Below are positions 26,925 to 35,669 of a stretch of DNA of 64,000 nucleotides, in pieces. The notes below the pieces were generated by a model that saw only the letters and a program-made list of their open reading frames with translations, had not been told where the DNA came from and ran no database searches. Source of the DNA: Rhizobium sp. 11515TR (GTDB lineage Bacteria; Pseudomonadota; Alphaproteobacteria; Rhizobiales; Rhizobiaceae); contig NZ_CP022998.1 in the NCBI RefSeq assembly GCF_002277895.1, positions 1,841,501 to 1,905,500 of the forward strand, read 5' to 3'. Within the stretch, counting starts at the first letter, position 1; every line of letters begins with the position of its first letter. Both the position numbers and the translations under genes were made by a program.

Positions 26925-28328
26925 TCAGTCTTCGTCTTCCGCGCGCTTGAGCGCACCTCTCGATCCGGCAATGCGCGCCACCAGATCCGGCAGGCTATCG
27001 ATCTCGCTCCAGCGTCCGCCATTGACCTTTGGCAGATCGGCGGAAGCGGCAGGCAGAACGGCCGCGGAAAATCCCAGCTTCTCGGCTTCCTTGAGGCGCT
27101 GGGCGGTGTGCGCAACCGGCCGGACGGCGCCCGACAGGCTGACTTCGCCGAAATAGACGCAATCGGCGGGCAGAGCAAGACCGGCCAGGGAGGAAACCAG
27201 TGCAGAAGCGACCGCAAGGTCCGCAGCAGGCTCGGAAATGCGGTAGCCGCCGGCAATATTGAGGTAAACATCGTGCTGGCCGAGCCGTACACCGCAATGC
27301 GCTTCCAGAACGGCGAGAATCATCGACAGCCGCGCCGAATCCCAGCCGACGATGGCGCGGCGCGGCGTGCCGAGCGATGTTGGTGCCACGAGCGCCTGCA
27401 CTTCCACCAGCACCGGACGTGTCCCCTCGATGCCGGCGAAGACGGCCGCTCCGGGCGATTTTTCGTTGCGCTCGCCCAGGAAGAGCTCGGATGGGTTGGG
27501 CACGTCGCGAAGCCCGGCGTCGGACATTTCGAACACGCCGATCTCGTCGGTCGGGCCGAAGCGGTTCTTCACGGTGCGCAGGATGCGGTAGTGATGGCCG
27601 CGGTCGCCCTCGAAATAGAGGACGGCATCGACCATATGCTCGACGACGCGCGGCCCGGCGATCTGGCCGTCCTTAGTGACGTGGCCGACCAGCACCATCG
27701 CCGTGCCGGTCTGCTTGGCGAAACGGATCATCGCCTGAACGCCGGTACGCACCTGCGTCACCGTGCCGGGCGCGGACTCGGCAAGCTCGCTCCACAGCGT
27801 CTGGATGGAATCGATGATGACGAGATCCGGCCGCTTGCCTTCGGCCAGCGTCGCGAGAATGTCCTCGACATTGGTTTCGGCCGCCAGCAGCACTTCGGTG
27901 TCAGCCGCTTTCAGACGTTGGGCGCGGAGGCGGACCTGCGCCACAGCCTCTTCACCGGAGACATAGACGATCTTGTGCCCCTGACGGGCGAGTGCGGCCG
28001 CCGCTTGCATCAGCAGCGTCGATTTGCCGATGCCAGGATCGCCGCCCACGAGAACGGCCGATCCCCGCACGAAACCGCCGCCGGTGGCGCGGTCGAGCTC
28101 GGATATGCCGGTATGGATGCGCGGCGCCTCTTCGATTTCACCCGAAAGCGTGGTCAGCGTGACGGGCTTGCCCTTTCGCGGCGTCTTGGCCGGTCCGCCG
28201 CCGATCCCGCCCATCGGATCTTCCTCGACGATGGTGTTCCATGCGCCGCAACTGTCGCACTTGCCGGCCCAGCGATTGTGGACCGTGCCGCAGTTCTGGC
28301 AGATGAATTGTGTGCGGGCCTTAGCCAT
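26925..28328 (-). CDS. radA: DNA repair protein RadA/Sms
   Basis: A 467-residue RecA-related branch-migration helicase in recombination repair. The zinc finger uses C10, C13, C24 and C27. The Walker A motif GGDPGIGKST is at 95-104, KNRFG is the RadA signature, and the C-terminal part is the Lon-like domain. It lies directly upstream of cvpA, in the usual order alr-radA-cvpA-purF. The LysE gene on the opposite strand separates it from alr. Confidence 0.96.
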   Translation of the reverse strand: MAKARTQFICQNCGTVHNRWAGKCDSCGAWNTIVEEDPMGGIGGGPAKTPRKGKPVTLTTLSGEIEEAPRIHTGISELDRATGGGFVRGSAVLVGGDPGIGKSTLLMQAAAALARQGHKIVYVSGEEAVAQVRLRAQRLKAADTEVLLAAETNVEDILATLAEGKRPDLVIIDSIQTLWSELAESAPGTVTQVRTGVQAMIRFAKQTGTAMVLVGHVTKDGQIAGPRVVEHMVDAVLYFEGDRGHHYRILRTVKNRFGPTDEIGVFEMSDAGLRDVPNPSELFLGERNEKSPGAAVFAGIEGTRPVLVEVQALVAPTSLGTPRRAIVGWDSARLSMILAVLEAHCGVRLGQHDVYLNIAGGYRISEPAADLAVASALVSSLAGLALPADCVYFGEVSLSGAVRPVAHTAQRLKEAEKLGFSAAVLPAASADLPKVNGGRWSEIDSLPDLVARIAGSRGALKRAEDED

Positions 28329-28473
28329 AGGATGCTATTCTCAAGTTCAAATACTTCGCTTTTCGCGACGAATCGCGCTCGGCTGACAGATAATGTCTTT
28401 CCCGGCCTATCAAAACTAATGATTTCCGTATCAACGGCGATCGTGTCAGCTTTTATGCCGGGTTTTATGGATA

Positions 28474-29115
28474 ATGATCGTGTTTGACTATTCTCTTGCG
28501 CACTGGATGGGCTTTCTGACCGCGGCAATCCTCCTGAATCTGTCGCCGGGGCCGGATATCGCCTTCATTCTCGGTCACACGATCAGAAGCGGCATGCGCT
28601 CCGGCTTTGCAGCGCTGTTCGGCATCTGGAGCGGCGCGTGCCTGCATGTGCTGATGGCGGCCGCCGGCCTCTCGGCGATTCTTGCCGCTTCCGCGCTGGC
28701 CTTTTCGACGGTCAAATGGATCGGCGCGGCCTATCTGATCTGGCTCGGCATTCAGGCGCTGCGCTCGAAGGGCGAGGGGGCATGGATCAAGGAGGCCGGT
28801 AGGGCCTTGTCCCTCAGCCGCATTTATCGGCAAGGCATCATGGTCTCGCTGCTCAACCCGAAGGTCGCGATCTTCTTCCTGGCTTTCCTGCCTCAATTCG
28901 TCGTCGAAGGCGCCGGCCCGGTCTGGGCGCAGCTTCTGCTGCATGGAAGCCTGATCATCGTAGTCGCCGCCTTCATCGAACCGCCGTTGATCCTCCTCGG
29001 CGGCCGATTGAGTGACGCGCTTCGGCGCAATCGCAGCCTCGGCCTGTGGCTCGATCGCGGGCTCGGCACGCTCTTTGTCGCCCTTGGCGTTCGGCTGGCG
29101 ATCAGCGCCCGCTAA
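28474..29115 (+). CDS. LysE family exporter
   Basis: A 213-residue inner-membrane exporter with about six helices. The family motif NLSPGPDIAF lies at the N-terminus and the LLNPKVAIFFLAFLPQF segment in the middle. Substrates in the family include amino acids and homoserine lactones; the one here is unknown. It runs against the flow of alr and radA, so it is probably a local insertion with its own promoter. The start at 28474 lacks a strong ribosome site. Confidence 0.86.
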   Translation: MIVFDYSLAHWMGFLTAAILLNLSPGPDIAFILGHTIRSGMRSGFAALFGIWSGACLHVLMAAAGLSAILAASALAFSTVKWIGAAYLIWLGIQALRSKGEGAWIKEAGRALSLSRIYRQGIMVSLLNPKVAIFFLAFLPQFVVEGAGPVWAQLLLHGSLIIVVAAFIEPPLILLGGRLSDALRRNRSLGLWLDRGLGTLFVALGVRLAISAR

Positions 29116-29136
29116 ATATTTTGAGGAGTAGCTGGG

Positions 29137-30300
29137 CTATTCCTCGGTCTCTTCCGAGATATACCGACGCTCGTGCCGCAGCCCCATGCTGGTCAGCATC
29201 TCGTAACCGATAGTGCCTGCAGCCTTTGCGGCTTCATCCACCAGGATATTTTTGCCGAAGAGTTCAACGTAGTCGCCGGCGCGGGCCAGATTTTCCGGCA
29301 GATCGGTGACATCGAAGATGGTGAGGTCCATGGTGATGCGGCCGGCAACGGGCACTTTATGCCCGGCAATGAAGCCATGGCCGCCCGCAATGCCGGTCTG
29401 GCGCAATGGCACGCCGGCGCTCGACTGACTGCGCATGTAGCCGTCGGCGTAACCTGCCGAGACGATCGCCAGCCGGCTGTCGCGGGTCAATTGAAGCGCG
29501 CGGCCATATCCCACCGTTTCGCCCGCCTTGACCGATCGGGTCTGGATGATCCGCGCCTCCGCCGTTGCTACCGGGCGCATCGGATTGGCCATGCCGGGGA
29601 CCGCCTCGCCGCCATAGGTGGCGATGCCGGGGCGGGTGAGATCGAAATGATAGTCGGCCCCGAGAAAGATGCCGGCCGAATTGGCAAGGCTCGCCTCGAT
29701 GCCTTCGAAGGCGGCACTGACTTTGCGGAAGGCCTCGAGCTGCTGCCTGTTCATCGCATTGGACGGATCGTCGCCGCAGGCGAGGTGGCTCATGACGAGA
29801 ACCGGCGCAAAGCTTGCCGGACGGGAAACGTCATCCGCAAGTGCGATCGCATCATCCATCGGCAGGCCAAGCCGGTTGAAGCCGGTGTCGACCTGCAGCG
29901 CGCAGGGATAGTCGCCATAATCCGACAGAACCGACATCCAGAAGGTCAACTGTTCTTCCGAAGCAATGACCGGTACGAGGTCGTTTTCGAAGAACCGCCG
30001 CTCCATGCCCGGCCAGATGCCGCTCAAGACGAAGATGCGCGCTTCCGGAGCGTAGAGCCGCAATGTCGCGCCTTCATCGGCGGTGGCGACGAAGAAATCG
30101 CGCGCACCTGCAGCATAAAGCGTTTCGCCGACATCCTCGATCCCCAGCCCGTAGGCATCGGCTTTGACGACGGCTGAGGTGCGGGCCTTCCCCGAGCGGC
30201 GCGCGAGGTCGCGCCAGTTTTCGACGAGCGCGCCGAGATCCACCGTCAGTCGCAGGCCGGCGGAAGCGAAAGCATCATCGTCATTGAAATTATCTGTCAT
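29137..30300 (-). CDS. alr: Alanine racemase
   Basis: PLP enzyme converting L-alanine to D-alanine for peptidoglycan. The 387-residue product has K46 in AVVKADAYGLG as the Schiff-base lysine, a TIM barrel and a C-terminal beta domain with GRITMDLTIFD. Length matches the family. It is commonly downstream of dnaB in rhizobia; here an accessory block lies between them. 30301-30586 upstream holds no gene. Confidence 0.94.
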   Translation of the reverse strand: MTDNFNDDDAFASAGLRLTVDLGALVENWRDLARRSGKARTSAVVKADAYGLGIEDVGETLYAAGARDFFVATADEGATLRLYAPEARIFVLSGIWPGMERRFFENDLVPVIASEEQLTFWMSVLSDYGDYPCALQVDTGFNRLGLPMDDAIALADDVSRPASFAPVLVMSHLACGDDPSNAMNRQQLEAFRKVSAAFEGIEASLANSAGIFLGADYHFDLTRPGIATYGGEAVPGMANPMRPVATAEARIIQTRSVKAGETVGYGRALQLTRDSRLAIVSAGYADGYMRSQSSAGVPLRQTGIAGGHGFIAGHKVPVAGRITMDLTIFDVTDLPENLARAGDYVELFGKNILVDEAAKAAGTIGYEMLTSMGLRHERRYISEETEE

Positions 30301-30586
30301 GGGGCGCCCTGAATAAGGAAGTGGCCGGAGGTGATTTGGCTTGGATCAGGATACTGGCCGTCGATGAAAAGAAAAAGTGCTGCGAGGCATGTATGCGGAA
30401 TTAGGCAGAAACTGCCGCCACACCAAGAGGCTGCTTCGAGGCACGAATGAGCTGAAGGGCTGCCCTTCAGATACGCTGCGCGCATCATCCTGGAAGTAGG
30501 CTGTTGCGGCCTTTAGTTTCCGGGATGGTGGTTATTTCGGAATAGCGGCGACGGACAGTGCCCCGCGGGCGATCGCCGGATAGGAC

Positions 30587-31087
30587 TCAGTCGTCACGCC
30601 TTCTCACCGCCCATGAGGCGGTATCGCGATCAGGGTGCTGGTTGTTGCTCGTCTTGATCGCCGCAGCCCATTCGGCACCGTTATTTTCAGTCACACCGGT
30701 GTTTTCTAGGCCCATTATCGTATCGAACCATGTCACCATGTTCTCGGTGCAGGTATTGGCATGCGGCGGGAAGGCGTGCGGATTGTCCAGCGAACCTATC
30801 ATCAGGTTGGTGCGGCCGTTTTCGAGGTGATGAAAGAACAATGGCGTGCCGCAATTGGCGCAGAAGCCGCGCTCGACAAGCTCAGAACTCTTCCAGACGC
30901 TCGGCTTGCCGCGTGTCCAAGTGAGCGCATCATCAGGCGCGGCGACGAGCGCAGCAAAGATGTTGCCGGAGGCTTTCTGGCACATGCGGCAATGGCAGAG
31001 ATGCGAATTATCATGCATGGAAGTTGCTTGATAGCGCACGGCACCGCACTGGCAGCCGCCACTCACCTTCATCTCGATGCGTTTCAA
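30587..31087 (-). CDS. GFA-fold protein, fourth copy
   Basis: A 166-residue GFA-domain protein with CQCG, CHCRMCQK and FCANCGTPL zinc-ligand clusters. The C-terminus carries NNQHPDRDTASWA, the same signature as the three GFA genes at 20314-21753. A TTG start at 31087 has GGAGGAG eight bases upstream, so it is preferred over the internal ATG at 31072. It is divergent from the AraC gene and does not share an operon with the other GFA genes. Confidence 0.85.
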   Translation of the reverse strand: MKRIEMKVSGGCQCGAVRYQATSMHDNSHLCHCRMCQKASGNIFAALVAAPDDALTWTRGKPSVWKSSELVERGFCANCGTPLFFHHLENGRTNLMIGSLDNPHAFPPHANTCTENMVTWFDTIMGLENTGVTENNGAEWAAAIKTSNNQHPDRDTASWAVRRRDD

Positions 31088-31276
31088 TTTTGCTTCTCCT
31101 CCAAAGAGCGGGTTTGGGCCTAAAGGCCTTTTAGGTTTTCATCTTTGGATCGTCCAGCAGAACGACGGATCCCATCACGCCTTCTCAAGAAAGCGCGCAC
31201 AGGCAGGTACCAGCCTTTTCCACATGCGATCACTTTTGTTCAAGACGCGCGGGAGCCGGCGCGCTAATCTTCGGGG

Positions 31277-32134
31277 ATGCAGAACGTTTCGCAGAAAGAG
31301 GCGGCTGACGCCATGCCGCTTGCCAAGGTGGAATCGACCCGCTTCTGGCGAGACGGTCGCTTTCGTGACATGGAATGCCTGAGCGCAAGCTTCGTGACGC
31401 ATGAATATGCGCCGCATGCGCACGACACCTTCAGCATCGGGACGATTGAAAGAGGCAGCCAGATCACCACGCTGCTCGGCAGTCGGGAAGAAGCCGGACC
31501 GGGCGATCTCTATATGATCAATCCCGGAGTAGTGCATGACGGCGCTCCGGGCGGCGAAGGCTATCGCTACCGCATGATCTACCCGGACGCGAAGCTCTTC
31601 GTCGATATTCTGGAAGACGTCACCGGCAAAGCCTTCAACGCGACGCCGTCTTTCGCCCGTTCGTTGTTGCGCGATCCGCAGCTTGCGAGCGCTTTCCACA
31701 AGGCGCACCGTACACTCGAGAGCGGTGCTGGCGCTCTGGAATCCGATGAGGGCATGTTCTCGGTGCTGGCGGCGCTTTTTGCGCGCTACGGCAGCACGAT
31801 CGTCCTTCCCGTCGATACCAAGGAGCGCAGCGCGGTCGCGCGTGCTCGCGATTATCTCACTGAGAATTTCGACAGCGATGTCGGATTGGAGGAGTTGGCC
31901 AAGGTCGCGGGGCTGAGCCGCGCGCACCTGATCCGCGCCTTCCGCAGGGAGTATCATATCACGCCCCATGCCTTTCTGACCGACCGGCGTGTTATCGTTG
32001 CCCGCCGATTGCTCAGGGAAGGCCGCATGCCGGCCGATGTCGCCATGGAATGCGGTTTCGCCGATCAGGCGCATTTTACGCGCCACTTCAAATCGCGCAC
32101 TGGCGTCACCCCGGGTCAGTTCCGCGTCGGCTAG
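31277..32134 (+). CDS. AraC family transcriptional regulator
   Basis: A 285-residue regulator with an N-terminal cupin-like sensing domain (HAHDTFSIG) and a C-terminal AraC DNA-binding domain of two helix-turn-helix units. The segment AHLIRAFRREYHITPHAF and the final HFTRHFKSRTGVTPGQF are the family signature. It precedes azlCD on the same strand, 190 bases away, so it is the probable regulator of that exporter. The effector is unknown. The start at 31277 has a modest upstream purine run. Confidence 0.88.
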   Translation: MQNVSQKEAADAMPLAKVESTRFWRDGRFRDMECLSASFVTHEYAPHAHDTFSIGTIERGSQITTLLGSREEAGPGDLYMINPGVVHDGAPGGEGYRYRMIYPDAKLFVDILEDVTGKAFNATPSFARSLLRDPQLASAFHKAHRTLESGAGALESDEGMFSVLAALFARYGSTIVLPVDTKERSAVARARDYLTENFDSDVGLEELAKVAGLSRAHLIRAFRREYHITPHAFLTDRRVIVARRLLREGRMPADVAMECGFADQAHFTRHFKSRTGVTPGQFRVG

Positions 32135-32216
32135 CGCATTTCAGGAAAAGTGCGCAGCGGTTTTCCGCCCGGAATGCGTAAAGAAACAAAACATAGCATT
32201 TCCGCTTTTCTGCGAA
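32135..32216. repeat. RIME-like palindromic repeat
   Basis: GCATTTC near 32136 pairs with GGAATGC (32171-32177) around an inner GGAAAA/TTTTCC pair. The core AAAAGTGCGCAGCGG is shared with the repeats at 4318, 9264, 33338 and 60563. A second TTTCCGCTTTTCTGCGAAT half resembles the unit at 60563. It lies between the AraC and azlC genes. Confidence 0.65.
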
Positions 32217-32324
32217 TGTTGAAAACGCTTTGCCGATTCTGGGTGGAACTCCAGTCACTTTCGTTCAATACAGCGCCGGCTGCCGTCGGCTACCTCTCTG
32301 TCATTGTTGAAGTGGAGGTTGCCA

Positions 32325-33029
32325 ATGTTGCAGCAAAGCCGGCCGGCCGGCGAATTCAAAGCCGGGATGCGTGCCATTTTTCCCTTGATCGTTGCCGTCC
32401 TGCCGATCGGCCTCGTGTTCGGCGCGGTTTCGGCGACCAAGGGGCTTTCGCCGCTGGAGACCACACTGATGAGCGCGCTCGTCTTCGCTGGCGGCTCGCA
32501 ATTCGTGGCGATGGATATCTGGACACATCCCGCAAGCTGGATTGGCGCCGGCTTTGCGGCCCTGCTCGTCAACGTCAGACACTTGCTGATGAGCGCTTCG
32601 ATCGGCACGAAGATGCAGTCTTTTTCCGGCATCAAACGCTATCTCGCCATGCTGTTTCTCGCCGATGAGATTTGGGCCATGGCGGAATTCCGCGCGGGCA
32701 CGATGCGGCTCACGCCCGCCTGGTATGCGGGCATCGTCACGCCCTTCTACTTGGCCTGGGTCGGCTCGTCGCTTGCGGGTGCTCTGCTTGGCGCCTTTCT
32801 CGGCGATCCCGCCGTCATCGGTCTCGACTTCGCCTTTCCGGCCGTCTTCATCGTGCTGGTCATGGGCTTCTGGAAAGGGCCGGAAACCGGCGCGGTGCTT
32901 GCTGCAAGCGGAATCGCAGCCGTTGCAGTCCACCAGTTCGTGCCCGGTGTCTGGCATATTGCAGCCGGCGCGCTGGCGGGGCTGGCAATGGCTTTCTGGA
33001 AAGGCAGAGCGCGGGAGCAGGCGGCATGA
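32325..33029 (+). CDS. azlC: AzlC-type branched-chain amino acid exporter subunit
   Basis: A 234-residue inner-membrane protein with the AzlC pattern (VAVLPIGLVFGA, VFAGGSQFVAM, LLVNVRHLLMS). With the small partner AzlD it forms a branched-chain amino acid exporter. The ATG at 32325 has GGAGG six bases upstream. It overlaps azlD by four bases (ATGA), so the two are coupled. An AraC-family gene lies upstream. Confidence 0.91.
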   Translation: MLQQSRPAGEFKAGMRAIFPLIVAVLPIGLVFGAVSATKGLSPLETTLMSALVFAGGSQFVAMDIWTHPASWIGAGFAALLVNVRHLLMSASIGTKMQSFSGIKRYLAMLFLADEIWAMAEFRAGTMRLTPAWYAGIVTPFYLAWVGSSLAGALLGAFLGDPAVIGLDFAFPAVFIVLVMGFWKGPETGAVLAASGIAAVAVHQFVPGVWHIAAGALAGLAMAFWKGRAREQAA

Positions 33030-33328
33030 CGCTCGATCTCAACACTTTGCTCGCCGTCCTCGCCATGGCTGCCGCAACGATCTTTACCCGTGTTGGCGGT
33101 CTCGTCTTGATTCACTACGTTAGGATTGACGAGCGCCGGCGAACCGCAATCGAAGCTATCCCGCCGGCCGTGCTGATGGCTGTTATTGCCCCGACAGCTT
33201 TTGCCACCGGCTGGGCGGAGACGCTGGCCTGCGCGGTCACTGCCATCGTCTCCCGCCGCTTGCCGATGCTGGCAAGCGTTATCGTCGGCGTTGCGACGAT
33301 GGCTTTGCTACGGGCTGCGGGACTCTGA
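33026..33328 (+). CDS. azlD: AzlD-type exporter small subunit
   Basis: A 100-residue membrane protein with three to four helices, matching AzlD in size and in the TRVGGL and IPPAVLMAVIAP segments. Works with AzlC in branched-chain amino acid export. The ATG at 33026 overlaps the azlC stop by four bases. It is convergent with dnaB, and a repeat and hairpin lie between them. Confidence 0.9.
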   Translation: MTLDLNTLLAVLAMAAATIFTRVGGLVLIHYVRIDERRRTAIEAIPPAVLMAVIAPTAFATGWAETLACAVTAIVSRRLPMLASVIVGVATMALLRAAGL

Positions 33329-33337
33329 AGTCCTTTC

Positions 33338-33400
33338 CGGGAAAAGTGCGAAGCGGTTCTCGTTCCAGCGGAACATTGACGCGGCAAGCGTCAATGTTCC
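33338..33400. repeat. RIME fragment plus strong hairpin over the dnaB stop
   Basis: 33338-33362 carries the shared core (TTCCGGGAAAAGTGCGAAGCGG). It is followed by a perfect 13-bp inverted repeat, GGAACATTGACGC (33370-33382) with GCGTCAATGTTCC (33388-33400), around a 5-base loop. The right arm includes the last three codons and stop of dnaB (stop TGA 33391-33393 on the minus strand). Confidence 0.75.
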
Positions 33401-34887
33401 TCATACTGCGTGAAAGACGGGTCGGCGAGGTCGGCAAATCGGGTGAATTCCGACTGGAAGGCAAGCTTCACCGTGCCCGTCGGTCCGTGACGCTGCTTGG
33501 CGATGATGACGTCAGCCGTGCCTTTGACGCGGTCGAACAGCGCTTCCCATTCCGCATATTTCGGATCGTTCGGATCGCGCGGCTCCTGGTTCTTCACATA
33601 ATATTCCTCACGGAACACGAAGAGCACCACGTCGGCGTCCTGCTCGATCGAGCCGGATTCACGCAGGTCCGAAAGCTGCGGCCGCTTGTCGTCACGGCTT
33701 TCGACCGCACGCGAGAGCTGGGAGAGTGCCACGATCGGAACGTTGAGCTCCTTGCCGAGCGCCTTCAGGCCGGTGGTGATTTCGGTGATTTCCTGAACGC
33801 GATTTTCGCCCGATTTCTTCGAACCGGTCATGAGCTGTACGTAGTCGACGACCAGAACGTCGAGGCCGCGCTGGCGTTTCAGGCGACGCGCGCGGGCCGC
33901 AAGCTGGGCGATGGAGATACCACCCGTCTGGTCGATATAGAGCGGCACCTTCTGCATCATCATCGAGCAGGCCACCAGCTTTTCGAAATCCGCATCGTTG
34001 ATGTCGCCGCGGCGGATCTTCGAGGAGGAGACTTCCGTCTGCTCGGAGATGATACGGGTGGCGAGCTGTTCTGACGACATTTCCAGCGAGTAGAAGCCGA
34101 CGACGCCGCCGTTCTTCGCCTTCATTGAGCCATCAGGCTGCACTTCGCCCTCATAGGCGGCGGCGATATTATAGGCGATGTTGGTGGCAAGCGAGGTCTT
34201 GCCCATGCCAGGACGGCCGGCGAGGATGATCAAGTCGGAGCGCTGAAGGCCGCCCATCTTGCTGTCGAGCGAGTGGATGCCCGTGGAGATGCCGGAGAGG
34301 CCGCCGTCACGCTCCTTGGCAACGGCCGCCATGTCGATCGCCAGTGCGACAGCATCATTGAACGACTGAAAGCCGCCGTCGTAGCGGCCATTCTCCGCAA
34401 GCTCGAACAGCCGGCGCTCCGTATCCTCGATCTGCGTCTGCGGCGGCATGTCGAGCGGCGCGTCATAGGCGATGTTGACCATGTCTTCGCCGATGGTGAT
34501 CAGCGCGCGGCGCAGCGCCAGGTCGTAAATGGCGCGGCCGTAATCCTCCGCATTGATGATCGACACGGCTTCGACGGCGAGGCGCGCGAGATACTGCGCG
34601 ACCGTCATGTCGCCGACCTTCTCGTCAGCCGGCACGAAGCTCTTGATGGTCACAGGGTTGGCGGTCTTGCCCATGCGGATGATATCGCCGGCGACCTCGA
34701 AGATCTTGCGGTGCAGCGGTTCGTAGAGATGGATCGGCTTCAGGAAGTCGGAGACGCGGTAATAAGCATCGTTGTTGACGAGGATGGCGCCGAGCAGAGC
34801 CTGTTCCGCCTCAATGTTATTGGGCGCTTCGCGATAATGCTGGTCGGCGGGAGCAATGGCGGCGAGCTTGCGCGCAGCTTCGTTCAT
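33391..34887 (-). CDS. dnaB: Replicative DNA helicase DnaB
   Basis: Hexameric 5'-3' helicase of the replication fork. The 498-residue product has the DnaB N-terminal domain (PNNIEAEQALLGAIL) and the RecA-like ATPase domain with Walker A GRPGMGKTS and the DVLVVDYVQLM Walker B region. The VQPDGSMKAKNGG insert before the EMS segment is typical of alphaproteobacteria. The start at 34887 (MNEAARK) fits the family; a Met five codons upstream is less likely. The last three codons lie in a strong hairpin. Confidence 0.96.
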   Translation of the reverse strand: MNEAARKLAAIAPADQHYREAPNNIEAEQALLGAILVNNDAYYRVSDFLKPIHLYEPLHRKIFEVAGDIIRMGKTANPVTIKSFVPADEKVGDMTVAQYLARLAVEAVSIINAEDYGRAIYDLALRRALITIGEDMVNIAYDAPLDMPPQTQIEDTERRLFELAENGRYDGGFQSFNDAVALAIDMAAVAKERDGGLSGISTGIHSLDSKMGGLQRSDLIILAGRPGMGKTSLATNIAYNIAAAYEGEVQPDGSMKAKNGGVVGFYSLEMSSEQLATRIISEQTEVSSSKIRRGDINDADFEKLVACSMMMQKVPLYIDQTGGISIAQLAARARRLKRQRGLDVLVVDYVQLMTGSKKSGENRVQEITEITTGLKALGKELNVPIVALSQLSRAVESRDDKRPQLSDLRESGSIEQDADVVLFVFREEYYVKNQEPRDPNDPKYAEWEALFDRVKGTADVIIAKQRHGPTGTVKLAFQSEFTRFADLADPSFTQYEEH

Positions 34888-35217
34888 TTTCCATCTCTTC
34901 ATGCTTTAGGGTGTCGTCTGGTTTGCGATGTTCCGATGTCATGGTCAACCGTGCAAACGGATGGCCACACCGACCTATCAACGTTGTTCCACTCGTCCAC
35001 AGGGACAAGTTTCCGCCACGTAAAAAATCCCTTGTGGCCACTTTGCAACGCAAAGATCGACACACGAATCACTTATGCAAACTATCCGTGGGGAACATTT
35101 TAGCCGGGTCTTTCGCTGCACGCATCAACTGTTGCGGCTATCCTGCTTGAAAAGCTGGGAAAATCCGGGTATTCCCCTTAAATTAGGGTAGGATGCTTAT
35201 AGTATAAAGTTGCAATA
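34888..35217. other. Divergent intergenic region between dnaB and marR
   Basis: No gene is supported. The region is AT-richer than the coding flanks and must hold promoters in both directions. A near-palindrome CTTATAGTATAAAG overlaps about 35197-35210, just upstream of the marR start, and could be the MarR operator. An imperfect CCACAGGG/CCCTTGTGG pair lies near 34997-35037. Confidence 0.4.
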
Positions 35218-35661
35218 ATGCCAGGTGCGCCATCAAGACAAGAGCTCTTCGACGACCTCTCCGCGTTCAATCGCAAGCTGAGGGCGGCTTTCGACGCTCT
35301 CGTTCGAGAGCACGGCATGACCCTTTCCCGCGCGAGGGTTTTTCGCAAGCTCTCCCGCCGGGACGGAATAAACCAGAGGGAGCTTGCCGACGAACTGGAG
35401 CTGGAAACGCCGACGCTCGTGCGCATCCTTGACGCAATGGAAGCGCAGAATTTCATCGAGCGCCGTGCCGCGGTGTCCGATCGCCGCGCCAAGCAGATCT
35501 TCATGACGGAATCCGGAAAAGTCGTTGCCGCCGAGGTCGAGGCTCTTGCCACCGGTGTGCGTGCGGATATCTTGGAGGGGATTTCGGACGAGGATGTCGG
35601 CATGGCGCTGAAGGTTATCCGTGCCATGACTGCCAATCTTCAGAATATCGGTAAATCATGA
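35218..35661 (+). CDS. MarR family regulator
   Basis: A 147-residue winged-helix regulator. The recognition region INQRELADELELETPTLVR and the wing ERRAAVSDRRAKQIFMT are clear. It lies eight bases before an MFS exporter and its membrane fusion partner, the classical arrangement for a repressor of an EmrAB-like pump that is released by its toxic ligand. A near-palindrome just upstream of the start may be its own operator. Confidence 0.9.
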   Translation: MPGAPSRQELFDDLSAFNRKLRAAFDALVREHGMTLSRARVFRKLSRRDGINQRELADELELETPTLVRILDAMEAQNFIERRAAVSDRRAKQIFMTESGKVVAAEVEALATGVRADILEGISDEDVGMALKVIRAMTANLQNIGKS

Positions 35662-35669
35662 GGTAGTGC

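Noticed and set aside
27108..28487. 459-codon plus-strand open frame
   Set aside because: Mirror of radA on the other strand; composition is typical of antisense frames (Asp/His/Arg-rich, no domains).
34997..35037. Possible DnaA box or origin upstream of dnaB
   Set aside because: Only one weak match (CGTCCACAG) to TTATCCACA was found and no cluster of boxes or AT-rich unwinding repeat, so there is no case for an origin.
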